From NCBI GenBank assembly GCA_002796125.1, contig PCWA01000037.1, forward strand, positions 1 to 48,756: a stretch of 48,756 nucleotides of DNA. Reading direction: 5' to 3'. A program made the position numbers and the translations under genes. This document shows, in pieces, positions 40,880 through 48,386 of the stretch (its first letter is position 1; each line of letters begins with the position of its first letter). Origin of the DNA: Candidatus Ghiorseimicrobium undicola. Lineage in GTDB: Bacteria; Omnitrophota; Gorgyraeia; Ghiorseimicrobiales; Ghiorseimicrobiaceae. The notes below the pieces were generated by a model. That model did no database searches, was not told where the DNA came from, and saw only the letters and a list, made by a program, of their open reading frames with translations.

Positions 40880-41614
40880 CTATTTAAAGCTTGATAATTT
40901 TTTTTCAAAGGTTTTTATGGTTAATAATCCGGGAGTTACATCTTTTTCTAATTTAAATTCATGTCGTTTTATAAAACATTGTTTAATAACTTTTATTCGT
41001 GCATATTTTTTAAATCCAATTTTTTTGTGCATATGAATACTAGCTTCGTTATCGGTCTTCATTGCGATTATTAAGTATTGAAATGCTTTATTGCGGCAAT
41101 AATTTATAAGATATGAAATAAGGAAAGATCCTAATCCAGTACCCCTTAATTCAGGCATTACATAAAGTTGGAATAAATATGCTTGGTTATCGGTAAAAAT
41201 TATTTCTAAATCAAAACCGCCTCTTATCGGTGTTTTTTTGAGGACCAAACAATAAACTCCGGCGATTTGATTATTTTGTAGGGCAAGGAAATATTTAGAT
41301 TCCAGATTTAATATGCTTTCTAAGTCTTCCCGGGCCAAGAAATCTTTACGTATTTCCAGATATTGTTCAAAATATTCCCGTTCATTTTTGGAAAGGGTTT
41401 TAATTTGGATCTTATCGCTCCATCCGTCTGTTTTTGTATTACTATTATTTTTATTTGTGCCGATGGATTTATCGCATAGATCCAGCATATATATGTCTAT
41501 TACCTTTTCTTCTTTTTTTGACAGATTCTTAATAGAACGCACAATGCTAACGACATCTTTCTTAAAAATATTTTTAATTTTCTGCTTTATTATATCTTGT
41601 TGTAGCTGGATCAT
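40880..41614 (-). CDS. GNAT family N-acetyltransferase
   Basis: 244 aa. The acetyl-CoA binding motif is 'LYVMPELRGTGLGSFLISYLINYC' (RGTGLGS), followed by 'YLIIAMKTDNEASIHMHKKIGFKKYARI'. The N-terminal 90 residues are charged and helical without a recognised domain. Probably acetylates an amino group, plausibly on an amino sugar of the glycan or a precursor made with the two flanking ATP-dependent enzymes. Confidence 0.85.
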   Translation of the reverse strand: MIQLQQDIIKQKIKNIFKKDVVSIVRSIKNLSKKEEKVIDIYMLDLCDKSIGTNKNNSNTKTDGWSDKIQIKTLSKNEREYFEQYLEIRKDFLAREDLESILNLESKYFLALQNNQIAGVYCLVLKKTPIRGGFDLEIIFTDNQAYLFQLYVMPELRGTGLGSFLISYLINYCRNKAFQYLIIAMKTDNEASIHMHKKIGFKKYARIKVIKQCFIKRHEFKLEKDVTPGLLTIKTFEKKLSSFK

Positions 41615-41651
41615 GCCACAAATATTTTAATAATGCTTGTTAATGGCTGTG

Positions 41652-43496
41652 TCATGGATTAAAATCGTTTATCGCAAAAATTACGGTAATCAGAGATCTG
41701 ATGGCGCTGCCGGAAAAAATATGGTTATCCTCTTTGGGCACTCCGGTTTTTATCAATTTCTCAACATTTTTGATATTCAATATTCCTTCTGCGCGCGGTA
41801 GTATATTTAAGGCTTCCGACATTATCTTTTGGAAAGATTTGCTATGCAACGAAAAAGTATCAACATAAAACTGCGAAGTTATAACTGGTGAATATCCAGA
41901 TAGCCGCATAAAGGGGAATACAACCTTTTCATTATAGTTTTTCCAGACTTTGTATTTGAGTTCGTTTTTCAGGCTGCGTATTAAACTCTTGGCGTATTTT
42001 TCATATTGTTCTAAAGGAATCGCGGCAAGCCGAGGACATTTTTTCGTTAAGAGAATATCGGTAATAAGCCGGTTAAATAATAACGAAGGAGGTAATGAAA
42101 AAGCAAAATTCATCAGGTCGTTATCTAAAGGGGGTATTCTAAGGCATCCAGCCGCGGCTAACGCCCTAACCGATCCACCCACTTTAAAACGGCCATTTGT
42201 CCGTAACCACAAGCCATGCATTTGATGGTAAGGATGATTCGCGATATGCTGAATGCAGTTTATAAGTCCTGTTTTATATTCTTTTATATAATCGCGAATA
42301 TCTCCTCTAAAACATTCCTGTATTTTTTCTGGCGAAAGAAAGCATGACCGCGTAAAATTTAAGTAATAATCTGCTTTTTCTTCTTCGCTAATATTTGGTT
42401 TTATTCTATCGGGGAGATAACCGCCGCCGATGATTTGATCCGCTAAGTATCCAGCCGTCACATAATCACAATCCTGAGGAAGTTTACTTATATTTTCAAA
42501 AGTACTAAGAGGAAATATGCGGCGAGAAAAACTATCTAATCCTAAATATGCCCAGGCAGAATCTATCTTGGAATTCCGGCAGATAGGTAAACGTCGCCAC
42601 GGGAAATTTTGTACTTGGCTTACTTCTCTCGCTAAAAAGACTTCAGCATGATGTTCTTCTCCGAGGGTAATACATTCAGGCGAAATCCCGGCTTTTTTAA
42701 AAATATAGCTATAGAGACGGGAATCCTTGCCGCCGGATTGAAGGCACAATATTCTATCTTCCGGCTTAAAGAGGCGTTTCACCGCATTGGTATACCTATA
42801 TTCAAGCTCATCAAGCAACGATGGTTGACTTACTCCCCAGTTTTTTTCCGAGAAGGGTAAAGTTTTTTCTTCAGTTAATTTTAACCGCTCTTTATTTATC
42901 TGATAGCTTGAATTTGGTAATAAGCGAACGACATTTTCCAGAATTGTGTACTCTTCGAATGCTATCCCCATATATAATAAATCAAACAATCCTCTTTTGC
43001 TTAATTTCGGAGAATAGCCTGGCAGGGATTTCAAGAATGCAATTGATGATGTTAATACAGAGTTTTTCTGGTTTATAGCTGAGAAAAATGTCTGATATAG
43101 CCCTAATCGGTCTGAAGCTATTTCTGCGCATTGTTCATTAGGGGTTAAAACAAAGAAGTTGTACATACCATTTAGACCAATACAGGATGATATGCCGGAT
43201 TTGCGATAAAGCATATATAATAATTGGGCATTTGTTTGCTGATGCGCATTTTTTGAATTGTCGATCATTATTTTTTCGCTTATATATCCGTTCAAAACAG
43301 CGATCTGATTTGAATCTTTTGCGATAAAAATATCAAGGGTATCATTTTTATTATGCGTATAAATAATTTGAACGTTATCGGACTGGTATTTAGAAGTTAT
43401 AACCCAAGGAAAAAATTTAGATTTCGCTGCTATATTTTCTAAAGCACTTTCGCTTAAGGGTTGTTTATTATGCAGATAAATAAAAAAAGTACTCAC
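41652..43496 (-). CDS. Asparagine-synthetase-like protein lacking the catalytic N-terminal cysteine
   Basis: 614 aa. N-terminal Ntn-hydrolase-like region (about 1-200, 'IFIAKDSNQIAVLNGYIS', 'GMYNFFVLTPNEQCAEIASDRLG', 'LTSSIAFLKSLPG') and C-terminal synthetase domain (about 225-614) with the PP-loop 'ILCLQSGGKDSRLYSYIF', 'LPICRNSKIDSAWAYLG' and 'LAAAGCLRIPPLDNDLMNFAFSLPPSLLF'. The chain begins MSTFF, so the Cys2 nucleophile that releases ammonia from glutamine in AsnB is missing. It would need free ammonia or an amine, or form an amide or ester with another nucleophile. Exosortase systems have related amidotransferases. Exact abutment with the ABC ATPase stop shows it is within the export operon. 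Confidence 0.85.
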   Translation of the reverse strand: MSTFFIYLHNKQPLSESALENIAAKSKFFPWVITSKYQSDNVQIIYTHNKNDTLDIFIAKDSNQIAVLNGYISEKIMIDNSKNAHQQTNAQLLYMLYRKSGISSCIGLNGMYNFFVLTPNEQCAEIASDRLGLYQTFFSAINQKNSVLTSSIAFLKSLPGYSPKLSKRGLFDLLYMGIAFEEYTILENVVRLLPNSSYQINKERLKLTEEKTLPFSEKNWGVSQPSLLDELEYRYTNAVKRLFKPEDRILCLQSGGKDSRLYSYIFKKAGISPECITLGEEHHAEVFLAREVSQVQNFPWRRLPICRNSKIDSAWAYLGLDSFSRRIFPLSTFENISKLPQDCDYVTAGYLADQIIGGGYLPDRIKPNISEEEKADYYLNFTRSCFLSPEKIQECFRGDIRDYIKEYKTGLINCIQHIANHPYHQMHGLWLRTNGRFKVGGSVRALAAAGCLRIPPLDNDLMNFAFSLPPSLLFNRLITDILLTKKCPRLAAIPLEQYEKYAKSLIRSLKNELKYKVWKNYNEKVVFPFMRLSGYSPVITSQFYVDTFSLHSKSFQKIMSEALNILPRAEGILNIKNVEKLIKTGVPKEDNHIFSGSAIRSLITVIFAINDFNP

Positions 43497-44738
43497 TTAT
43501 TCTATCTCCCACTTTACCTTCGGCAGAAAAACAGCTTTTGTCTGTCTATTAAAATTCTCCAATTCTATGCGGAAGATATCTTGATTTCGTTTTATATATG
43601 CATACATCATATCTTTATCCCAAATATATATGCGTATAATATATGTTCCGGCAGTAAGATTTAGTTTTCCAAAATCTATCTTAATTTTCCCGTTTCCCTC
43701 TATCTCGCTTGTCTTTAGAGCTCCGTTATCGCTTGTGCTGGCGGAACAGCATATGATACCATCCGATCTGACTATGGTTAAATTAAATACGGGTTTTTCT
43801 ATAAGTTTTTTGGCATTATATTCAATAGTTACGGATATCGGTTCGTCGCCTTTAAAGCTGTTTTTGTGCTTTAAATCGCCGTTTGAAATTAAGACATTTG
43901 AGATATCAATTAGAGTATTCTGGTTTATTTTTGGCTTATCTTCAGCGGCACGAATTTTTTTCTGGAGCTTCTCCCCTTCTTTTTTATACACGATATTCTG
44001 ATAGTGGGTTATTACTTCATCTGCGCCGCCTTCTTTGAAAATCTTGCCGTTTTCTATTAAAATCACTCTTTTGCATAAACTTTGCACAAGCGCAAGATTA
44101 TGCGAGACAAGTATTATCGTGGTATTGGAATTTAATAACTCTCGCATTTTATTAGCGCATTTCGCCTGAAAAGCGATATCGCCAACCGATAATACCTCAT
44201 CTACTAAAAGTATATCCGGCTCCATATGGGCGGCAACTGAAAATCCCAGCCTTGAATACATGCCGGAAGAGTATCTCTTGACAGGCGTATCAATAAATTC
44301 TCCCAACTCCGAAAATTCCACGATATCATTGAATTTGGCGTCTATTTCCTTTTTTCTCATGCCGAGAATCGTTCCGTTGAGGTATATGTTTTCCCGGCCG
44401 GTAAGCTCGGGGTGAAATCCGGCAGTAACTTCTATTAAAGCGGAGAGCTTGCCGTTTATTTTTATCTCGCCCTTGTTCGGCGGCATAATACCGGATAAAA
44501 GTTTTAATGTCGTGCTTTTTCCCGCGCCATTAGGCCCGATAATTCCCAATACCTCTCCTTTTTCTACTTTAAAATCCACATCCTGCAATGCCCAGAATTC
44601 CTCTTTTTTTAAAGCTCCTCCGTTACCAAGCGGTAATGCCTTTCCGAACATCGCGGGCACTAAATCCCTTATAGAATTTAGTTTTTCTCCCCTGTTAAAC
44701 TTTTTCCAGACATTGTTAAATTCAATAACGTTACTCAT
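43497..44738 (-). CDS. wzt: Polysaccharide ABC exporter ATPase with C-terminal glycan-binding domain (Wzt/TagH)
   Basis: 413 aa. ATPase domain (about 1-245): Walker A 'GPNGAGKSTTLKLLSG', signature 'YSSGMYSRLGFSVAAHM', Walker B 'ILLVDEVLSVGD', 'LVSHNLALVQSLC'. C-terminal beta-sandwich (about 265-413, 'ISNVLISNGDLKHKNSFKGDEPISVTIEYNAK', 'GKLNLTAGTYIIRIYIWD') like the Wzt carbohydrate-binding domain that reads the glycan end before export. Pairs with the permease upstream. Confidence 0.94.
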   Translation of the reverse strand: MSNVIEFNNVWKKFNRGEKLNSIRDLVPAMFGKALPLGNGGALKKEEFWALQDVDFKVEKGEVLGIIGPNGAGKSTTLKLLSGIMPPNKGEIKINGKLSALIEVTAGFHPELTGRENIYLNGTILGMRKKEIDAKFNDIVEFSELGEFIDTPVKRYSSGMYSRLGFSVAAHMEPDILLVDEVLSVGDIAFQAKCANKMRELLNSNTTIILVSHNLALVQSLCKRVILIENGKIFKEGGADEVITHYQNIVYKKEGEKLQKKIRAAEDKPKINQNTLIDISNVLISNGDLKHKNSFKGDEPISVTIEYNAKKLIEKPVFNLTIVRSDGIICCSASTSDNGALKTSEIEGNGKIKIDFGKLNLTAGTYIIRIYIWDKDMMYAYIKRNQDIFRIELENFNRQTKAVFLPKVKWEIE

Positions 44739-44752
44739 GGTCGTTAGTGGTT

Positions 44753-44782
44753 TCCGCCAAAGGCGGATCTGCCTCAGGCGGA
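44753..44782. repeat. Double palindromic element (CCGCC/GGCGG type)
   Basis: Two adjacent small hairpins, TCCGCC-AAA-GGCGGA and TCTGCC-TCA-GGCGGA. They lie in the 60-bp gap between the ABC permease and ATPase genes. It resembles REP-like intergenic palindromes common in many candidate-phylum genomes. May stabilise or punctuate the polycistronic mRNA. Confidence 0.7.
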
Positions 44783-44783
44783 A

Positions 44784-44804
44784 GCGTATAGCGTTTAGTT
44801 AGAT
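44784..44804 (-). repeat. Degenerate heptanucleotide array H
   Basis: GCGTATA, GCGTTTA, GTTAGAT on the plus strand; only the first two match the family well. The stop codon of the ABC permease (TAA, 44799-44801) lies inside. Weakest member of the family. Confidence 0.4.
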
Positions 44805-45575
44805 GCGTTCGGCGAATTGCGGTTCAAGCCTCCTGAAGAACCTTACTCCTAATAAGAAAATTAGTATTGAGCTCAGGCCGGCATATGATAGCCATAATAT
44901 GTCCGGCATCTGGTGCAGGACGACGCTGTCGTTTATCGCCTCCAATATGCTGCCGATAGGGTTTATTAATAATAATGCCTGCCATCTACCGAATGTGGCG
45001 GATGAATAAAATACCGGGGTAAAAAATATGCCAAACATAAGGATAGTATCTACGATATATTTTACATCCCGGTAAAAAAGGTTGGCCGATGAAAGTATCA
45101 AGCCAAGGCCGGTAGTAAAAAGTATAAAGAAAATAAGCAAAAATGGAACAAGTAAGATATGCATGCTTATGCCTACACGCGCGATAGCCAGTAATATAGA
45201 CAGGCTGCAGAGCGCGATAAAGAAATCAAATAGCGAAGCAAGTATTGCTCCAAAGGGCAATGTTTCGCGCGGAAAGTATATTTTGGTGATTAGTGTCCTA
45301 TTGGACACTAAGCTATTGACTGAAAATTTTATCGCGCTTACAAAAAATGTCCAAGGCAGGACTTTGACGGTGATTGAGGTAATCCCCTGCAGGTCCAATG
45401 GTTTGCCCGAAACAAAAGACATTGCCAGTTTTACAATAACGCCGGCCATTATCGCCATAATCGGCATAAATATTGCCCAGGCAAAGCCCATTATCGCCTG
45501 TTTATACCTTATTCTGATATCACGCATTGCCAGCATGAACAACAGGTCCCTGTATTTTATTATTTCGCCAAGCAT
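44799..45575 (-). CDS. wzm: Polysaccharide ABC exporter permease (Wzm/TagG)
   Basis: 258 aa ABC-2 type membrane subunit with about six helices. 'ALRDIRIRYKQ'-type N-terminal amphipathic motif ('MLAMRDIRIRYKQAIMGFAWAIFMPI'), 'YFPRETLPFGAILASLFDF', 'NLFYRDVKYIVDTILMFGIFFTPVFY' and 'LLLINPIGSILEAIND'. Ribosome site AAAGGGA. It overlaps the epimerase end by 16 bp. With Wzt it exports lipid-linked glycan across the inner membrane. Confidence 0.94.
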   Translation of the reverse strand: MLGEIIKYRDLLFMLAMRDIRIRYKQAIMGFAWAIFMPIMAIMAGVIVKLAMSFVSGKPLDLQGITSITVKVLPWTFFVSAIKFSVNSLVSNRTLITKIYFPRETLPFGAILASLFDFFIALCSLSILLAIARVGISMHILLVPFLLIFFILFTTGLGLILSSANLFYRDVKYIVDTILMFGIFFTPVFYSSATFGRWQALLLINPIGSILEAINDSVVLHQMPDILWLSYAGLSSILIFLLGVRFFRRLEPQFAERI

Positions 45576-46519
45576 TTTTCCCTTTCGCTAAAATACGCTA
45601 CTGTCCTCTTCAGCCCCTCTTCAAAATTTACCTTTGATTTAAAGCCGAGTAGTTTCTCTATTTTGGATATATCCGCCTGAGTCTTAAACACATCACCGGC
45701 TCTAACAGGCAGGAGTTTAGGTTTAATATCCTTGCCGAGTATTTTATTTAAGGCTTCTACAAGCTGGAGAACCGTATTATCCTTACCGTTGGCAACGTTA
45801 AATACCTCATGCTTTATATTAGGGGCCGTGGCGGCAAGTATATTGGCTTCAACCACATTATCAATAAAGGTAAAGTCCCTTGATTGCTCGCCTGTGCCGA
45901 AAATAGGCGGCTGTTCATCGTTTAATATGCAGGTGATGAATTTGGGTATGACCACCGCGTATTCGTCATCCAGCGCCTGCCGGGGTCCGAATACGTTGAA
46001 GTAACGCAGGCAGGCAGTCTCCACGTTAAAGAACTCTGAAAATATCCGGCAGTAGTATTCTCCGGTTAACTTGCTTAGCGCGTAAGGTGAAATAAGCCGC
46101 GGCAGGTCCGTTTCTATTTCGGGAAACTTATCCGTATCGCCGTATATAGAGCTGGATGAGGCAAAAACGAGCCGTTTTACCTTATTTTTTCCGGCTGCTT
46201 GTAAGAGGTTGAGCGTGCCGCTGATGTTTACGTCGTTGTAGCTTTCCGGGTCTTTCATCGATTTAGGCACGCTTCTTAGTGCCGCCTGATGAAGCACATA
46301 ATCTACGCCTTTAGCAGCCTTATCGCAGGCGTCTTTATCACGGATATCTCCGCGGATTAGCTCGAATTTGTCGCTCTCTAATCCTTTGCTGAATTCCAGA
46401 TTTTCTTCTTTACCGGATGAAAAATTATCCAGTACTCTTACGAAATTCCCCTCTTTTATCAGGCGTTCAGCGATGTTTGAGCCGATGAAACCAGCTCCCC
46501 CTGTAACTAAGTAACGCAT
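45560..46519 (-). CDS. NAD-dependent nucleotide-sugar epimerase/dehydratase (extended SDR)
   Basis: From ATG 46519 (GGGGG 4 bp upstream) the protein is 319 aa; a longer reading from 46570 would add 17 residues before the Rossmann start and overlap manC. Motifs: 'YLVTGGAGFIGSNIAERL', 'GVDYVLHQAALRSVP', 'VFASSSSIYGD', catalytic 'SPYALSKLTGEYYC' (YxxxK), 'RYFNVFGPRQ' and 'RAGDVFKTQADISK'. It is closest in look to UDP-glucose/UDP-GlcNAc 4-epimerases of the WbpP/GalE group and supplies a sugar donor to the glycosyltransferases. Confidence 0.92.
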   Translation of the reverse strand: MRYLVTGGAGFIGSNIAERLIKEGNFVRVLDNFSSGKEENLEFSKGLESDKFELIRGDIRDKDACDKAAKGVDYVLHQAALRSVPKSMKDPESYNDVNISGTLNLLQAAGKNKVKRLVFASSSSIYGDTDKFPEIETDLPRLISPYALSKLTGEYYCRIFSEFFNVETACLRYFNVFGPRQALDDEYAVVIPKFITCILNDEQPPIFGTGEQSRDFTFIDNVVEANILAATAPNIKHEVFNVANGKDNTVLQLVEALNKILGKDIKPKLLPVRAGDVFKTQADISKIEKLLGFKSKVNFEEGLKRTVAYFSEREKCLAK

Positions 46520-46547
46520 AATACCCCCTGTTTTAAAATCCAAATCG

Positions 46548-47963
46548 TTATTTTCCCCTTGCAAAGTCATCGTCTAATCTTTCAATATCGTCTTCTTCCA
46601 GATAGCTGCCGCTTTGAACTTCGATAATCTTAAGCGGTTTATCATTTGGGTTTTCGAGGCGGTGCGTTTGGCCCGCTGATACGAAAATGCTTTCGTTGCT
46701 GTAAACTGCGCGCTCTTGCCCTTCGCAGATTACCTTGGCTATTCCCTCTACTACGACCCAGTGTTCGCTTCTAAGCTTATGCCTTTGCAGGCTCAGGCGT
46801 TTATGCGGGGCAAGCTCAATAATCTTTACCTTATAGCCCCTGCCTTTTTCAATGATGGTGTATGTACCCCACGGCCTTTTGGCGGTATGCGATGAGAAAT
46901 GTTCATAGCCGCCTGATCTTTTGACCAAATCAACCATCTGCTTTACGTCTTCCGCCCTGTTTTTCGGGCATACCAGTAAGGCGTCTTCCGTGTCAACGAT
47001 AATCAAATCATTGAGCCCGATGGTTGAGATGAGGTGTTTGTTGCCGATAATCGTTACGTTCTTACTCCCTATGTCTATGGAATTTGCCTGAATGATATTG
47101 CCCCGGTTATCTTTTGAAATTATAGAATCAAGGGATGACAATGTCCCCATATCGCTCCAGCCGAGATTAACCGCTTTTATTACCGCGGTATTTTTTGATT
47201 TTTCCAGCACGCCGTAGTCAATAGAGACGGAGTCCAGTTTTTCATATATTTTGGCTATCGGCTCCCCATCTTTTATTTTAAGCACCGCGTCATAAAGCTT
47301 GGGCATATGTTTTTTTATCTCATCTAAAATTACCCGGCATTTTACGATAAACATCCCGCTGTTCCATAAATAATGCGTATCTTTGATGAATTGTTTCGCT
47401 CTTTTAAGATCAGGTTTTTCGGTAAACTTACTTATTTTGTAGTATCGAGTATTGTGTATAGAGTATTGCGTACTAGTTTTGATGTAGCCATAGCCGGTTG
47501 CCGGGTTTGTTGGCTTTATGCCTAAAGTTACGATATATCCTTTTTCCGCCACCTCCACTGTCTTATCTATCAGGGATAAGAACTTTTCGTTATCGGCGAT
47601 ATGATGGTCCGCGGGCAGTATAACAAGCGTTGAATCGGCGTTTTTCTCAATAACGCAAGATGCCGCCAGCGCTATGGCAGCTGCCGTATTTTTGCCCTGG
47701 GGTTCAAGTATGGTATTATCGGCAGGTATGCCGAATAAGGCGGCCTGGGCTTCTATTTCAAATTTATGCAGGCTGTTGGTTACTATGTAAATATTAGCCG
47801 GATTAATTTTTGGTATCGCGCGTTTTATGGTCTGCTGTAATAAAGATTCGTTGTTGTAGAACTTAAGCAGGTGTTTGGGCTGTATCTGGCGGCTTAGCGG
47901 CCAGAATCTGGTGCCCGAACCTCCGGCGAGTATTACGGCGTATAAGTTGTTGTTTTTCTGCAT
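46548..47963 (-). CDS. manC: Mannose-1-phosphate guanylyltransferase / mannose-6-phosphate isomerase
   Basis: 471 aa bifunctional ManC/AlgA type. Pyrophosphorylase domain (about 5-285): 'VILAGGSGTRFWPLSRQIQPKHLLKF', 'ILEPQGKNTAAAIALAA', 'ILPADHHI', 'PATGYGYIK', 'FTEKPD', 'NSGMFI', 'SIDYGVLEKS', 'WSDMGTL'. Cupin isomerase domain (about 355-460): 'RPWGTYTIIEKGRGYKVKII', 'SLQRHKLRSEHWVVVEGIAKV', 'IFVSAGQTHRLEN'. It makes GDP-mannose, so mannose, fucose or rhamnose units are likely in the glycan. Residues about 163-174, between 'GYGYIK' and 'KFTEKPD', are encoded by heptanucleotide array G. Ribosome site AAAGGCAGG. Confidence 0.96.
   Translation of the reverse strand: MQKNNNLYAVILAGGSGTRFWPLSRQIQPKHLLKFYNNESLLQQTIKRAIPKINPANIYIVTNSLHKFEIEAQAALFGIPADNTILEPQGKNTAAAIALAASCVIEKNADSTLVILPADHHIADNEKFLSLIDKTVEVAEKGYIVTLGIKPTNPATGYGYIKTSTQYSIHNTRYYKISKFTEKPDLKRAKQFIKDTHYLWNSGMFIVKCRVILDEIKKHMPKLYDAVLKIKDGEPIAKIYEKLDSVSIDYGVLEKSKNTAVIKAVNLGWSDMGTLSSLDSIISKDNRGNIIQANSIDIGSKNVTIIGNKHLISTIGLNDLIIVDTEDALLVCPKNRAEDVKQMVDLVKRSGGYEHFSSHTAKRPWGTYTIIEKGRGYKVKIIELAPHKRLSLQRHKLRSEHWVVVEGIAKVICEGQERAVYSNESIFVSAGQTHRLENPNDKPLKIIEVQSGSYLEEDDIERLDDDFARGK
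47441..47475 (-). repeat. Heptanucleotide array G (inside manC)
   Basis: Five units AGTATCG, AGTATTG, TGTATAG, AGTATTG, CGTACTA on the plus strand. The coding strand reads the stop-free complement, giving 'STQYSIHNTRYY' in a surface loop of the pyrophosphorylase domain. Confidence 0.88.
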
Positions 47964-47974
47964 TGCCTGCCTTT

Positions 47975-48340
47975 CTATAGTTTATTTATTATTAAAGGTA
48001 AAAATATGATTATTCCCACTATAAGCGCGTTAACTGAGGCGATTAATACGCCTCCTGCCGCTATATCTTTAAGCATTTTGACCGTTGAGTGGTATTTTTT
48101 GCCGTTAATATAGTCAAGCAGGAGTTCAAAGGCGGTGTTGACAGTTTCGGTTATCAGGACAAATGCTATGGCAAACAGGAGAAAAAACCATTGCACGCTT
48201 GAAATTTTCATATAGGCGGCCGCCAGGCTTACTACGATCGCTATGGCGCAATGAAGCCGCATATTGCGCTCGTTATTAAAAACGAATATCAGGCCGTCTA
48301 AGGCGAATTTAAAACTTTGTAATAGATTGCGTTTAAACAT
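47975..48340 (-). CDS. dgkA: Diacylglycerol/undecaprenol kinase (DgkA family)
   Basis: 121 aa, normal for the family. Three membrane helices with the catalytic segment 'LITETVNTAFELLLDYI' and 'VKMLKDIAAGGVLIASVNALIVG', plus the first conserved block 'FKFALDGLIFVFNNERNMRLHC'. It phosphorylates diacylglycerol or undecaprenol. In a glycan operon, undecaprenol phosphorylation to replenish the lipid carrier is the attractive role (inference). Confidence 0.93.
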   Translation of the reverse strand: MFKRNLLQSFKFALDGLIFVFNNERNMRLHCAIAIVVSLAAAYMKISSVQWFFLLFAIAFVLITETVNTAFELLLDYINGKKYHSTVKMLKDIAAGGVLIASVNALIVGIIIFLPLIINKL

Positions 48341-48351
48341 GTTTCAAAAAC

Positions 48352-48384
48352 GATTACACAGATTAAAAACAGATTACACTGATT
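48352..48384 (+). repeat. Solo GATTACACAGATT repeat pair
   Basis: GATTACACAGATT (48352-48364) and GATTACACTGATT (48372-48384), starts 20 bp apart, in the short gap between the BY-kinase stop and dgkA. Same family as the ends of the GxxExxY cassette 27 kb away, but with no gene inside; probably a relic or solo end. Confidence 0.8.
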
Positions 48385-48386
48385 AT

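Noticed and set aside
39656-43496. Lasso-peptide or lactam biosynthesis cluster
   Set aside because: The AsnB-like protein suggests it, but no precursor peptide, leader protease or recognition element is present; all neighbours are glycan genes.
45082-45591. 169-codon plus-strand ORF opposite the ABC permease
   Set aside because: Shadow of a clear Wzm gene; no ribosome site and no family resemblance.
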